Below, one piece after another: positions 8,634 through 16,605 of a stretch of 64,000 nucleotides of DNA (its first letter is position 1; the number at the start of each line of letters is the position of its first letter). The notes under the pieces were generated by a model, which ran no database searches, had not been told where the DNA came from, and worked only from the letters and a program-made list of their open reading frames with translations. The translations under genes and the position numbers were made by a program. The DNA is from Cyclobacteriaceae bacterium (GTDB lineage Bacteria > Bacteroidota > Bacteroidia > Cytophagales > Cyclobacteriaceae), in assembly GCA_028285685.1 (NCBI GenBank), contig JANQOR010000038.1:186001-250000 (forward strand), given 5' to 3'.

Positions 8634-9326
8634 TTATAGATATTTGAAAATCGTGTATATGATTTTATAACCTGCACCCAATGTTCCTTTGACCGTCCCA
8701 CTAACCTTTGAGACACCTATTCTTTGACGATAATTCACAGGAACATCAAGTGTTCGCAAATTTAACTTAGCTGCCTTTAATTGCATCTCTACTGTCCAGC
8801 CATAAGTGCGATCCTGCATACCAATTGTCATGAGGCTATCATATCGAATGGCCCTGAAAGGTCCCAGATCGGTATACTTGACTCCGTAAAATAATTTGAT
8901 CAATGTGGTTGCCAGCCAATTGCCGAAAATTTGTTGTGGGGTCATTGAGCCCTTTTCTTTAACCCCAAGTGACCTGGAGCCTATTGTCATATCCACTTGG
9001 TCATCGATGATTGGCCGAATCAAATCGACCATTTGATCCGGATAGTCCGAATGATCTCCGTCAAGAAATACCAATATATCAGGTTGAGAGGGAGAATCCG
9101 CAATATGTCTCATCCCTTTGAGGCAGGCATTTCCATAGCCTCTGGCTGGTTCTTTTAGTGCTGTCGCACCTCTTGACTCAGCTTGGGAGAACGTATCATC
9201 TGTGGATCCATTGTCAACTACGATAATCTCTGATACCCATTCCCTGGGAATTTCATCGATTACAAGTCCAACAGCATTTTGTTCATTGAAAGCAGGGATT
9301 ATGACCCTTACATCTGGTTTTTCCAA
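8634..9326 (-). CDS. GT2 glycosyltransferase, polyprenyl-phosphate mannose synthase-like
   Basis: This 230-residue GT-A enzyme resembles dolichyl-phosphate mannose or glucose synthases. It has VIIPAFNEQNAVG at the N-terminus, VVDNGSTDDT, and a metal-binding DGD at 89-91. The C-terminus carries YRQRIGVSKVSGT. It lacks a long C-terminal membrane domain, so it is probably membrane-associated and soluble-type. As first gene of the five-gene operon it may supply a lipid-linked sugar to the GT-C transferase encoded two genes on. A -7 promoter box lies about 24 bases upstream of the start. Confidence 0.85.
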   Translation of the reverse strand: MEKPDVRVIIPAFNEQNAVGLVIDEIPREWVSEIIVVDNGSTDDTFSQAESRGATALKEPARGYGNACLKGMRHIADSPSQPDILVFLDGDHSDYPDQMVDLIRPIIDDQVDMTIGSRSLGVKEKGSMTPQQIFGNWLATTLIKLFYGVKYTDLGPFRAIRYDSLMTIGMQDRTYGWTVEMQLKAAKLNLRTLDVPVNYRQRIGVSKVSGTVKGTLGAGYKIIYTIFKYL

Positions 9327-9349
9327 AGAGAGGATTTTTTGTAAGGGCG

Positions 9350-9357
9350 CAAAGGTA
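9350..9357 (-). promoter_or_regulatory. Candidate -7 promoter box for the glycosyltransferase operon
   Basis: Read on the minus strand this is TACCTTTG, an exact TAnnTTTG. It would give a short leader of roughly 18 nt before the GT2 start at 9326. A -33 element is not obvious. Confidence 0.4.
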
Positions 9358-9401
9358 GGAAGGCGCTAAATAACTGGATGTTTCAGCCATGACAAAGCCA
9401 T

Positions 9402-9842
9402 TCAATCTACTTTCTTAAATAAAAAAGGGATTGCCTTCCCATCTCCTGAAATCGTAGCAGTCATTTTAATTCCTTCGAGTTTATATGCAATTTTCTTGGG
9501 AAAATCATGCTCGGGATTCTCTGACACGAAGCTAGTATTGTCCAATGTGGTAATTTTAAAATAGGTAGGTGAGGAGTTGCTACTTACATCAGCCACGTAG
9601 TAGGTGCTACCTTCTTTTTCGACTATATTAAGCTTTTCCACAAAGACCGTATCAGACCCTTGCATAGTTATTCCCATTCCTGCTAACCCATTATCATTCC
9701 ATTCCCAAATTTCAAAGGCTGTTCTGCCTTTTCTTACATTTTCACGCTCCCATTTTCCGACCAACCAGTCCAGTTTTTGCACATCCTGCGCCTGCAACTC
9801 AAAGGCAAACGACATAAGAAATAGAATTGTATATCGAATCAT
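9402..9842 (-). CDS. Secreted DUF6265-like protein
   Basis: A short signal peptide (MIRYTILFLMSFAFELQAQ) is followed by a domain of about 125 residues. It contains LDWLVGKWERE, WEWNDNGLAGMG and ENPEHDFPKKIAY. This pattern fits the DUF6265 family, a small beta-rich, lipocalin-like fold of unknown function. The protein is probably periplasmic. It stands alone between the glycosyltransferase operon and an AraC-type regulator, with small gaps on both sides. No catalytic residues can be named. Confidence 0.7.
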   Translation of the reverse strand: MIRYTILFLMSFAFELQAQDVQKLDWLVGKWERENVRKGRTAFEIWEWNDNGLAGMGITMQGSDTVFVEKLNIVEKEGSTYYVADVSSNSSPTYFKITTLDNTSFVSENPEHDFPKKIAYKLEGIKMTATISGDGKAIPFLFKKVD

Positions 9843-9900
9843 TTTTTTTGAGTAAGATTAGTGTTCGATTTTATGGATGTATTGTAAAAAATCGACAGGA

Positions 9901-10701
9901 CTATTTTTTCAAAAAAAAGTTAGCGAGCGTTTTTTCATCAAACCCGTAACTGGAAGGCTCTTCCCCAGTGAATTCCTTGAAATCTTTGATGAAGTGTGAC
10001 TGGTCAAAGTAACCGGATTCAAGTGCCAGCTGAATCCAGGACATTTCTTTGTTCTTCATCAGTTGAAAGATGTAATTAAATCGAACAATTCGCGACAGGA
10101 ATTTTATGGTGACACCTGTAGATTTCTTAAAAAGTCGTTCTAGCTGTCGGAGGCTGATCCCGAGCATGTCAGAGATGCTGGAGCCATCAATCAGGCCGTT
10201 TGAATCAAAGATTTCCCGGCAAGCATGTCTCACATTAACAACGTTGCGATCATTTTTTGATAACATTATTTCAACCCACTTTTCCAGGACCGAAATTCGC
10301 TCATTCGTTGAATGTCCTGTTGAGGCAAGGTCCGACAAGGCATCGATAGGTCCTGCCAGTTCTTGCAAAGGAACAACCCGATCTGTGAATCCGGACATAT
10401 CCTTGCCAAAGAGCTCGTAGCCTGCCTCAGGGAACATCTTCATGCCTATCATAGCCGAGGCTCCGGTATTTTCCAGATGGAAATACCTGCTGATTTGATT
10501 TGAGAATAGCAGCTGAGACTGCTGCTCCCAAGATCCATTCAGATTGATACGGTACAGATCTCCATAGTGAATGATTACTTCACTGAAACCATCTGGGATC
10601 ACTTTTTGAGGCTGTGGGGTTAGATCTGGGTTTTCATAGACCCAAAACTCTTTGATCCTATCATTAAGCGCTAGTGAAGGCTCGAATCTTTCGAACATCA
10701 T
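9901..10701 (-). CDS. AraC-family transcriptional regulator with DUF6597-like N-terminal domain
   Basis: This 266-residue cytoplasmic regulator has an N-terminal ligand-binding domain, FWVYENPDLTPQPQKVIPDG, of the DUF6597 type. The two-helix-turn-helix AraC DNA-binding domain occupies about residues 155-260, with SLRQLERLFKKSTG and ESGYFDQSHFIKDFKEFTG. The ligand is unknown. Two adjacent Met codons (10701 and 10698) are possible starts. A perfect -7 box ends only 6 bases before the first, so the mRNA may be almost leaderless. Confidence 0.88.
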   Translation of the reverse strand: MMFERFEPSLALNDRIKEFWVYENPDLTPQPQKVIPDGFSEVIIHYGDLYRINLNGSWEQQSQLLFSNQISRYFHLENTGASAMIGMKMFPEAGYELFGKDMSGFTDRVVPLQELAGPIDALSDLASTGHSTNERISVLEKWVEIMLSKNDRNVVNVRHACREIFDSNGLIDGSSISDMLGISLRQLERLFKKSTGVTIKFLSRIVRFNYIFQLMKNKEMSWIQLALESGYFDQSHFIKDFKEFTGEEPSSYGFDEKTLANFFLKK

Positions 10702-10706
10702 ATGCT

Positions 10707-10714
10707 CAAAAATA
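10707..10714 (-). promoter_or_regulatory. Candidate -7 promoter box immediately before the AraC-type gene
   Basis: The minus strand reads TATTTTTG (TAnnTTTG). Transcription would begin at or within a base or two of the start codon. Confidence 0.35.
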
Positions 10715-10757
10715 TTCGATATGGAGCTCTTTACAGCCTCAAGTGCGTAGTTCCGAC

Positions 10758-11081
10758 CTACTTTGAAATCTCTATCGAGATTTTCGCAAGTTTGATAAGA
10801 TCTGAAGTGGTGTTAAGGACCCCCTCCGGTATCGAATAGTAAGGCATCTTGCTGTGTTTTATCGATCCTTTCTCAAGGTAATAGCTCGCATTTTCCTCGT
10901 CGGCTTTCAAAAAGGCCTTACCTTTTGAATCTATAATCCCAAACATTTTTCCATCATGGAAAATACCATGACCTCCAAACATCTTTTTTGAGGTTATACC
11001 GTCAATTGAATTCAATTTCTCGACTAGAAGCTCAGCTGAGAGTTGGGCTTCTTCACTGTGTTTGTCTCCTTTTGATCCCAT
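10758..11081 (-). CDS. TfoX/Sxy N-terminal domain protein
   Basis: This 107-residue protein consists of the TfoX N-terminal domain alone, with KKMFGGHGIFHDGKMFGIID and an ending typical of the short family members. TfoX/Sxy regulates competence in gamma-proteobacteria. The short stand-alone forms common in Bacteroidota have no proven role and are often found beside regulators. It sits 56 bases upstream of the AraC-type gene on the same strand and may be co-transcribed with it. Confidence 0.85.
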   Translation of the reverse strand: MGSKGDKHSEEAQLSAELLVEKLNSIDGITSKKMFGGHGIFHDGKMFGIIDSKGKAFLKADEENASYYLEKGSIKHSKMPYYSIPEGVLNTTSDLIKLAKISIEISK

Positions 11082-11131
11082 TATTACTTTCTTTTCGTTA
11101 AGAACGATCAGGGAAGTAGATGGTAGACAAA

Positions 11132-12004
11132 TTACTTTAGGTCCAGAAACACACCTACGGAATACGAAGGGTTTGCGAAGATTATCCGTCCACTGAAAGC
11201 AGAAGCATAGGATGCCGAGAAGCCCAACTTATCAGTGACGTAGAATGCAGCTTCGTAGCTGTACGCGGCAAATTCTGTATTGTTGGCAAAAATGGTAGCG
11301 CCTTGGCTGCCTTCTGCAGAAGACAATCCATTCTGGAGTGACTCTACAATGTCTAACCTGTAGATGAACCAAAGTTTATTGTTTAAGATTGATGCGCCAA
11401 TCTCGCCTCCAAATCTGAATTCATCCGAGAAGTTATTAGTACGATTATTTAGGCCAGCATATACGTTTGCATAACCAGAAATTTTTCCAAAGGCTGCTGA
11501 CCTACTCAAGTCAAAGCGAAGCATCTGATTAAATTCTCCGTCCCCAGTCTGTAAGGAGCCATCTGGCCCACCAGAGTCGTTGCCAAGTGGTATTCCCAAG
11601 AAAAAACTCCCTGCAAAAACGAATTGACTGCCTGGCTTGCTTATTCCGTATTTAACTCCAATATCGGTGTCGCCAATGGAGTTGAGTGATTGACCTTCTG
11701 TGGTTACCTGACCCGTGGTAGCTGAAACTATGTCGTTATGATAGGTTCGGCTAAAGAACGGGAAATACAACATTCCAGTAAGCTTGTCTGTAATTCCATA
11801 TTCAGCATATAGAGACGTATTGAAGATTCCTGTGGTCACGTTTGGGTCGGTGCCTCCGGTTGAGGTGTAGTGTTTATCCGAGATCACCCACCACTGAGTT
11901 AGTTTATAATAGCCAGTGCCCTTCTTTTTTGTCCAGCCGCCACCGGCATACGAAAGAATGGGTGTTAGTAAGATTATAAGTACAGCGATTTTTTTCATTT
12001 TCAA
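11132..12004 (-). CDS. Outer-membrane beta-barrel protein, last gene of the redox operon
   Basis: A signal peptide (MKMKKIAVLIILLTPILSYAGG) precedes about 270 residues of amphipathic strands. Repeated motifs such as GIFNTSLYAEYGITDKLTGMLYFPF, DTDIGVKYGI and KLWFIYRLDIVESL fit porin- or transporter-like outer-membrane barrels (the phenol-degradation MetA-type fold is similar). It overlaps the DM13 lipoprotein gene by 4 bases (ATGA), so it is the last member of a tightly coupled four-gene operon. It could provide passage through the outer membrane for a substrate or cofactor of the redox system. That is inference from context. Confidence 0.65.
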   Translation of the reverse strand: MKMKKIAVLIILLTPILSYAGGGWTKKKGTGYYKLTQWWVISDKHYTSTGGTDPNVTTGIFNTSLYAEYGITDKLTGMLYFPFFSRTYHNDIVSATTGQVTTEGQSLNSIGDTDIGVKYGISKPGSQFVFAGSFFLGIPLGNDSGGPDGSLQTGDGEFNQMLRFDLSRSAAFGKISGYANVYAGLNNRTNNFSDEFRFGGEIGASILNNKLWFIYRLDIVESLQNGLSSAEGSQGATIFANNTEFAAYSYEAAFYVTDKLGFSASYASAFSGRIIFANPSYSVGVFLDLK

Positions 12005-12669
12005 TTAATTAGTCCGTCACCAACCTTCACGTTGAAGGGTTTGCAGTAATATAAAACGTAATTATAGTCGAACAGTCCTATGTTTGGTATGTTGTAGCTG
12101 TGCGCTCCTGAGAAAACACTCACCTCACCAATTTCATGGGCTCCACCAATGGAATTTGGGTTGTTGGATAGATAAATGTAGAGACCAGGTAGGCCCATGT
12201 CTGCGGTATAGTCAGAACCGAAATTGAGCATTAGGTCATTCCCACTTTCGCTCAAGACGAAAGTTCCGGAAAGAACGTACGAAGTTGTAGTAGCCACGCT
12301 CCCTGACCTCTCCGTCATCATCACTGTCGGATCCCCGGTAATATCAAATGTGATGCTGGTGTCTGCCTCCAACTCGTTAAGCATAGCGCTAACCGAAACA
12401 GTCACCGTTCCATTGTCCAATCCCCTGACTAGTCCATTGTCATCTACTGTAAGCAGGGTTTCATCTGAACTTGTCCATGTTATGGTTGAAGGATCTTGTG
12501 GACTTCCAACATCATCCAGGAACATGTATTCGAATTGGTAGAATGTATTGACTTGTAAGGATGATATTGGATTCACAATTTGAATCACGGGATCTACCTC
12601 ATCCAACTCAATATCTTCTCCAATACATCCAATTAACAAGAGTGGTAAAATGAATTTTAGCTTTTTCAT
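12001..12669 (-). CDS. Lipoprotein with bacterial Ig-like and DM13 domains
   Basis: I chose the Met giving MKKLKFILPLLLIGC, which forms a lipoprotein signal with lipid Cys15; an upstream in-frame Met at 12699 would add ten residues. Residues about 26-112 form a Big_2-type Ig domain (TWTSSDETLLTVDDNGLV). Residues about 131-218 match the DM13 domain: SGTFVL, GLYIYLS, GEVSVFSGAHSYNIP and the conserved Cys209 in YYCKPFNVKVG. DM13 domains have been proposed to act in redox reactions or electron transfer, mainly from their partners in fusion proteins. Its position after the membrane ferredoxin is consistent with an electron acceptor or carrier outside the inner membrane. Confidence 0.75.
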   Translation of the reverse strand: MKKLKFILPLLLIGCIGEDIELDEVDPVIQIVNPISSLQVNTFYQFEYMFLDDVGSPQDPSTITWTSSDETLLTVDDNGLVRGLDNGTVTVSVSAMLNELEADTSITFDITGDPTVMMTERSGSVATTTSYVLSGTFVLSESGNDLMLNFGSDYTADMGLPGLYIYLSNNPNSIGGAHEIGEVSVFSGAHSYNIPNIGLFDYNYVLYYCKPFNVKVGDGLIN

Positions 12670-12673
12670 CTTT

Positions 12674-14470
12674 CTAGTTTGAAACTTTGATACTGTCATT
12701 GCCTAATAAAATTGGCTGGTTGAAACGACCATCTTCATCCCGGTTTTCAAGGTTTAGAACACCACGTGGACACACTGCCGAGCATACACCACAACCAACA
12801 CATGAAGATCTGATAATGTTTTGTCCCCTCTGCGCATACCAACGTACATCAATCCCCATTTCGCAGTAAGTGGAGCAATTCCCACATGAAATGCATTGAC
12901 CGCCATTCGTTGTAATCCTGAATCTTGACTTAAATTTTTGAACCAATCCCAAATACGCTGCCAAAGGACAACCAAACCGACACCAAACACGATTACCCAT
13001 GAAAGGGTAAAAACCTGTGCCCACAACCCCGGCAAAACCTGCCCCTATCCACGCTCCATATACCGACCGCATCTGATAGGTATCCACAACACCAAAAAGT
13101 TGACTGGAGCCAGTCCAATAGGTATACAACACTCCAGCAGTCATGACGATGGCGAAAACCAAAACACCATGGATCGACCATCTTTCGATTTTCCATGCCT
13201 TTAGGGACTTATCAGAAAGTTGTCGGTATGGATCTCCCAGGGTTTCAGCCAGCCCACCACATCCGCAGACCCAGCTGCAATACCACCGTTTTCCAAAAAA
13301 ATATACGAAAACAGGTACGCCAAGTGCGATTAATGCTAGGCCCCAGCCAAGCATGAAAATTCCTAGTCCACCATTTTGGATAAGTGTATTCAGCTCATTT
13401 TCGAAGAAAAAATCGTAATCAAGCGGCCAGATGTTTTTGAAATCAAAGTAAGGTTGATTAAGCCTTAGCAAAATTTCCGGAATCAAGAAAGCGAAGGCCG
13501 TCTGAAAAAACATCACACTGATGGTCCTGGCAATTTGATACTTACTATGACGATATTTTATGATCATCCGCACACCCATCACCAGGATGGCCAACGTGTA
13601 CATGAATCCATAAAGGAAAAACCGACCGGCATCCGAACCTTTTAAAAGTTGACTGATAGGATCGACCGTGATAATCCAGGCAGTCATGTACTCAGGATAG
13701 AAATACAGCAACACATAGAAGACGATAAGGAAAGTTCCCGTCAGGATTCCAAGCCACCCTCTGTTCGACATTGCATTTTTAAAAATTCCGTTGTTTTTTA
13801 TTCCAGCAGGGCCGTCCAATGTCTTGGTAGGGAGTAGGTAAGCTAAGCCACCAATGATACAAAGCCCATAAGTAAGAAATATCCATAGAGCGGAATTGGC
13901 ATCAATTGGACCACGACTGCTAGCCTTTACGATCGCATATTTGAGATACTTCGACTGGTATTTATCAAAGCCAAATTGGCTGACAATTCCATACTTTCGA
14001 ATGTTATCTGTCACATTATCGACATGACTTTTCAACTCTGCTTCCGAGCCATATTCACGACCATCCATCCATCCTCCATAATCACTGAATGCCTTTCGTT
14101 TGAAGGCGCTAGCCTCATCATTTTTAGAAAAAATGTCATTTAAACTTGACAGGGAGAATTTTCCAGCTTCGAAGTTTACTTTCTGAATTTGTGACTTCTC
14201 CGCGTCTGTCAAAGAGTATTTATCGAGTTGGTTGGCGTTTACTTTTTCAAACAACCCATCCAGGTCGTTGATTAATGAAATGTTTGAAGAATAGTCCCTA
14301 TTGATGATCTCGCCCCCAGTTTCGAGAAAGCTTGATTGTTTGCTTTCTTCTACCAAGCCGCTGACAACTTGTTCGGTCACTTGATATGTTGGAATGAAGA
14401 AACTTACTATAAAGAGCGAAAAGCCCACGATAAATAGTGCAAGTCCGGTAAATTGAATAGTCTTCATCAA
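12674..14470 (-). CDS. NosR/NapH-like membrane protein with two [4Fe-4S] clusters
   Basis: This 598-residue inner-membrane protein starts with a TM helix at about 9-29. A soluble domain of roughly 150 residues follows, presumably periplasmic, and then several TM helices. The membrane part has WCSWVC (about 399-404) and WCRFGCP (about 493-499), like the Cx3CP motifs of NapH and NosR. The C-terminus has two ferredoxin clusters, CISCGNCSTYC (about 523) and CVGCGVCSAVCP (about 556). The N-terminal soluble domain is not the FMN-binding domain of NosR as far as I can see. It probably passes electrons across the inner membrane from the FAD oxidoreductase encoded just upstream, with which it overlaps by 4 bases. 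Confidence 0.85.
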   Translation of the reverse strand: MMKTIQFTGLALFIVGFSLFIVSFFIPTYQVTEQVVSGLVEESKQSSFLETGGEIINRDYSSNISLINDLDGLFEKVNANQLDKYSLTDAEKSQIQKVNFEAGKFSLSSLNDIFSKNDEASAFKRKAFSDYGGWMDGREYGSEAELKSHVDNVTDNIRKYGIVSQFGFDKYQSKYLKYAIVKASSRGPIDANSALWIFLTYGLCIIGGLAYLLPTKTLDGPAGIKNNGIFKNAMSNRGWLGILTGTFLIVFYVLLYFYPEYMTAWIITVDPISQLLKGSDAGRFFLYGFMYTLAILVMGVRMIIKYRHSKYQIARTISVMFFQTAFAFLIPEILLRLNQPYFDFKNIWPLDYDFFFENELNTLIQNGGLGIFMLGWGLALIALGVPVFVYFFGKRWYCSWVCGCGGLAETLGDPYRQLSDKSLKAWKIERWSIHGVLVFAIVMTAGVLYTYWTGSSQLFGVVDTYQMRSVYGAWIGAGFAGVVGTGFYPFMGNRVWCRFGCPLAAYLGLVQKFKSRFRITTNGGQCISCGNCSTYCEMGIDVRWYAQRGQNIIRSSCVGCGVCSAVCPRGVLNLENRDEDGRFNQPILLGNDSIKVSN

Positions 14471-15798
14471 GCAAATATTTTTTCAAGGAATCCTTTCTTG
14501 CGAACAGAGACACTATGGTCTGAGAACTCAGCGTTGAATTTTTCCTGAATCTCACTTTCCCAGTGTGTGAAAAACTCAGGGTCAAAATTTGCCTTCGGCA
14601 AGTTCTCAATTATGAAATCAAGTGTTTTCTCCTCAGATAACCATTGATCCCAAACCTCATGTCGATTCCGAATTCCGAACAGGTTAACACCCTTTACCTG
14701 CAGGCTGTTAGTCTCGTAGATGACCTTGATGCATTTCTTTTTGTCACTGCACTCCCAGTAGAACTCAGAACATCCCTCTGGACATTCTGGAAGAACAGTC
14801 CCATAATTCTGATATTCGATATCGAAGAATTTAGCGGAGTTGAACCAAACACCTGGCTGATAGGTCATGGTATTGCCGGTAATTGTGTGTGCCACAGTTT
14901 CCCCCATCATTCTTCCTACATACCAGACAGCTTCAATCGCTCTGCGGTGGGAGGGTGGGTTTCGCAGCTGGGCACAGTCACCAATAGCATAAACATCGGA
15001 AATGTTTGTTTGTAGGTTTTCGTCAACCAGAATGCCACGATCTGTCTCTATCGCTGTGTCCTTGGCTAAGTCAATGTTTGGATGAACCCCAACAGTGAGT
15101 CCTACAAATTGACAGTCAATTACTTCATCCGATTTTGTTCTGATACCTTTTACTCTTCCATTTCCATCATCCAGAATTTCATCCAGTTCAGTTTTGCTTC
15201 GGAGGTCTATTCCGTGTTCGGCCAGATGATTGTCGATCAATGTTCCTTCTTCCTTGGGGAGCATGTTACCCCAGAAATGACTTTCTCTGATTAAATAGGT
15301 CACATGTATGCCTCTTGAATGCAACATTTCTGCCATTTCAACACCAATCAGCCCGCCTCCCAGGATTACTGCACTTTTCACATTTTTCGTATTGATTTCC
15401 ATCAATTCAAGATCCTGATAACTGTACAAACCTTGTACTCCATCTAAATCCTGACCGGGCCATCCGAAGAAATTGGACTGACTTCCAGTTGCTAAAACCA
15501 ACTGATTATATGTTATCGAATCATCATTTTCAAGAATGACTTTTTTCCCATCAAAGTCAATTGACTTTACCCATCTCCTGAGCAAATCAATTTTGTTTTT
15601 GGACCAAAACCAGTCTTCATATGGTTTGGTATGCTCGAAGTTCATGTGGCCCATGTAAATGTACATGAGCGCGGTTCTTGAGAAAAAATGATCGGTTTCC
15701 CCTGAGATCACCGTAATTCGATGATCTGAAAGTTTTCGGATATGTCGAGCGGCGGTGATCCCTGCTATTCCATTTCCGATTATAACAGTATGCTGCAT
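14467..15798 (-). CDS. FAD-dependent NAD(P)H oxidoreductase, first gene of the redox operon
   Basis: This flavoprotein of about 443 residues belongs to the rubredoxin-reductase/NirB-like class. It has an N-terminal dinucleotide fold (VIIGNGIAGITAARHIRK), LVLATGS, a second NAD(P)H-binding fold (VILGGGLIGVEMAEML) and the FAD motif VYAIGDCAQLR. No redox-active CxxC is visible in the dinucleotide domains, so it should hand electrons to a partner protein. The obvious one is the polyferredoxin encoded next. I start at the Met before QHTVIIGNG; a Met at 15819 would add seven residues that do not fit the fold. An operator-like inverted repeat lies 66-83 bases upstream. Confidence 0.88.
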   Translation of the reverse strand: MQHTVIIGNGIAGITAARHIRKLSDHRITVISGETDHFFSRTALMYIYMGHMNFEHTKPYEDWFWSKNKIDLLRRWVKSIDFDGKKVILENDDSITYNQLVLATGSQSNFFGWPGQDLDGVQGLYSYQDLELMEINTKNVKSAVILGGGLIGVEMAEMLHSRGIHVTYLIRESHFWGNMLPKEEGTLIDNHLAEHGIDLRSKTELDEILDDGNGRVKGIRTKSDEVIDCQFVGLTVGVHPNIDLAKDTAIETDRGILVDENLQTNISDVYAIGDCAQLRNPPSHRRAIEAVWYVGRMMGETVAHTITGNTMTYQPGVWFNSAKFFDIEYQNYGTVLPECPEGCSEFYWECSDKKKCIKVIYETNSLQVKGVNLFGIRNRHEVWDQWLSEEKTLDFIIENLPKANFDPEFFTHWESEIQEKFNAEFSDHSVSVRKKGFLEKIFA

Positions 15799-15862
15799 AG
15801 TATTCAAATACAAGTTCAAGTATACGGGAGAGCCTATTCAAGTTACGAAGAGAAGTGGAGGA

Positions 15863-15880
15863 ATGTCAAATGATTGACAT
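15863..15880. promoter_or_regulatory. Operator-like inverted repeat ATGTCAA-N4-TTGACAT
   Basis: Two perfect 7-base arms are separated by four bases, upstream of the redox operon. The geometry is that of a dimeric regulator site and is close in size to Crp/Fnr-type sites. The same arms and spacing recur at 23979-23996. No Crp/Fnr-type gene lies in this window. Confidence 0.5.
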
Positions 15881-16048
15881 AAAATCAGATAGACCTAAAA
15901 TTACAAGGCAAGCCGACGACAATTAAGAAGGGCTAAAATGTAAATCAAGCTGACTATTTTATTCGATTTTTATCGGTTTCCAACCTGGATCAAGTATCTT
16001 GGTTATGGAAACAAAGCACTCAAGGACAATTACCCCGTTTTAGGTATT

Positions 16049-16065
16049 GTGATAATCACGTGATT
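16049..16065. promoter_or_regulatory. Overlapping palindromes upstream of a lipoprotein gene
   Basis: GTGAT-A-ATCAC (16049-16059) overlaps AATCACGTGATT (16054-16065), giving three alternating GTGAT half-sites. They end 29 bases before the chosen start at 16095. This is an operator candidate only. Confidence 0.35.
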
Positions 16066-16094
16066 TCGTGAGCTTTAAAGTTTCGATAAAAAGT

Positions 16095-16508
16095 ATGAAG
16101 CACCTACCACTGATCGCCATAGTAGCTGTTGCATTGTTCCTGCCCATGTGCAAAGCAAAGAATAGCTCTGCCACCACACCTGACAATCAACCCGATATTC
16201 CTGTTGATCTAGCGTATTCGGATACTGGAGAGAAGTTGAATCCTGACCAGGCAATACTTCAGGTTTCGTTGACCGAGATCAAAACATCACCAGAAGAAAT
16301 TCTTATGCTGGGTAAGATGGTCAAAATGGACAAGCAAAGTGCAGGGTTTACGGCATATATAAATGCAGGCGACGAAATTACAATTTTAAGTTCTGACAGC
16401 GATGCTAGTTGGGAACTCAAAAGAACCTACAGAATTATAGTGGAAGACATTAAGCAGGTTGCGGAAAATAACAGCGCGAAAGTCAGATTAGTGAAGGTCC
16501 TAGAATGA
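16095..16508 (+). CDS. Small lipoprotein of unknown function
   Basis: This protein of about 137 residues has a signal peptide (MKHLPLIAIVAVALFLPMC) whose Cys can serve as lipidation site. The mature part is predicted beta-rich, with VDLAYSDTGEKLNPDQAILQVSLTEIK and an ending KVRLVKVLE. I do not recognise a family. An upstream Met at 16068 is possible, but the internal one gives the cleaner signal peptide. It lies before the giant T9SS adhesin on the same strand, separated by about 100 bases with a palindrome, so co-expression is uncertain. Confidence 0.6.
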   Translation: MKHLPLIAIVAVALFLPMCKAKNSSATTPDNQPDIPVDLAYSDTGEKLNPDQAILQVSLTEIKTSPEEILMLGKMVKMDKQSAGFTAYINAGDEITILSSDSDASWELKRTYRIIVEDIKQVAENNSAKVRLVKVLE

Positions 16509-16563
16509 AGTTAAACAAAACACATTATCAATAAAATACCAAAGATTGGGTATTGCCATATGA

Positions 16564-16577
16564 TCATCAATTGATGA
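16564..16577. promoter_or_regulatory. 14-base perfect palindrome before the T9SS adhesin
   Basis: TCATCAATTGATGA ends 28 bases before the ATG at 16606. It may be an operator; there is no U-tract, so it is not a terminator. Confidence 0.3.
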
Positions 16578-16605
16578 CATTACTTATTTAAAATCTACCA
16601 AGTTT

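Noticed and set aside
4748-9326. Arsenosugar biosynthesis cluster
   Set aside because: The DUF2064 family name suggests it, but no arsenite methyltransferase or radical-SAM gene is present.
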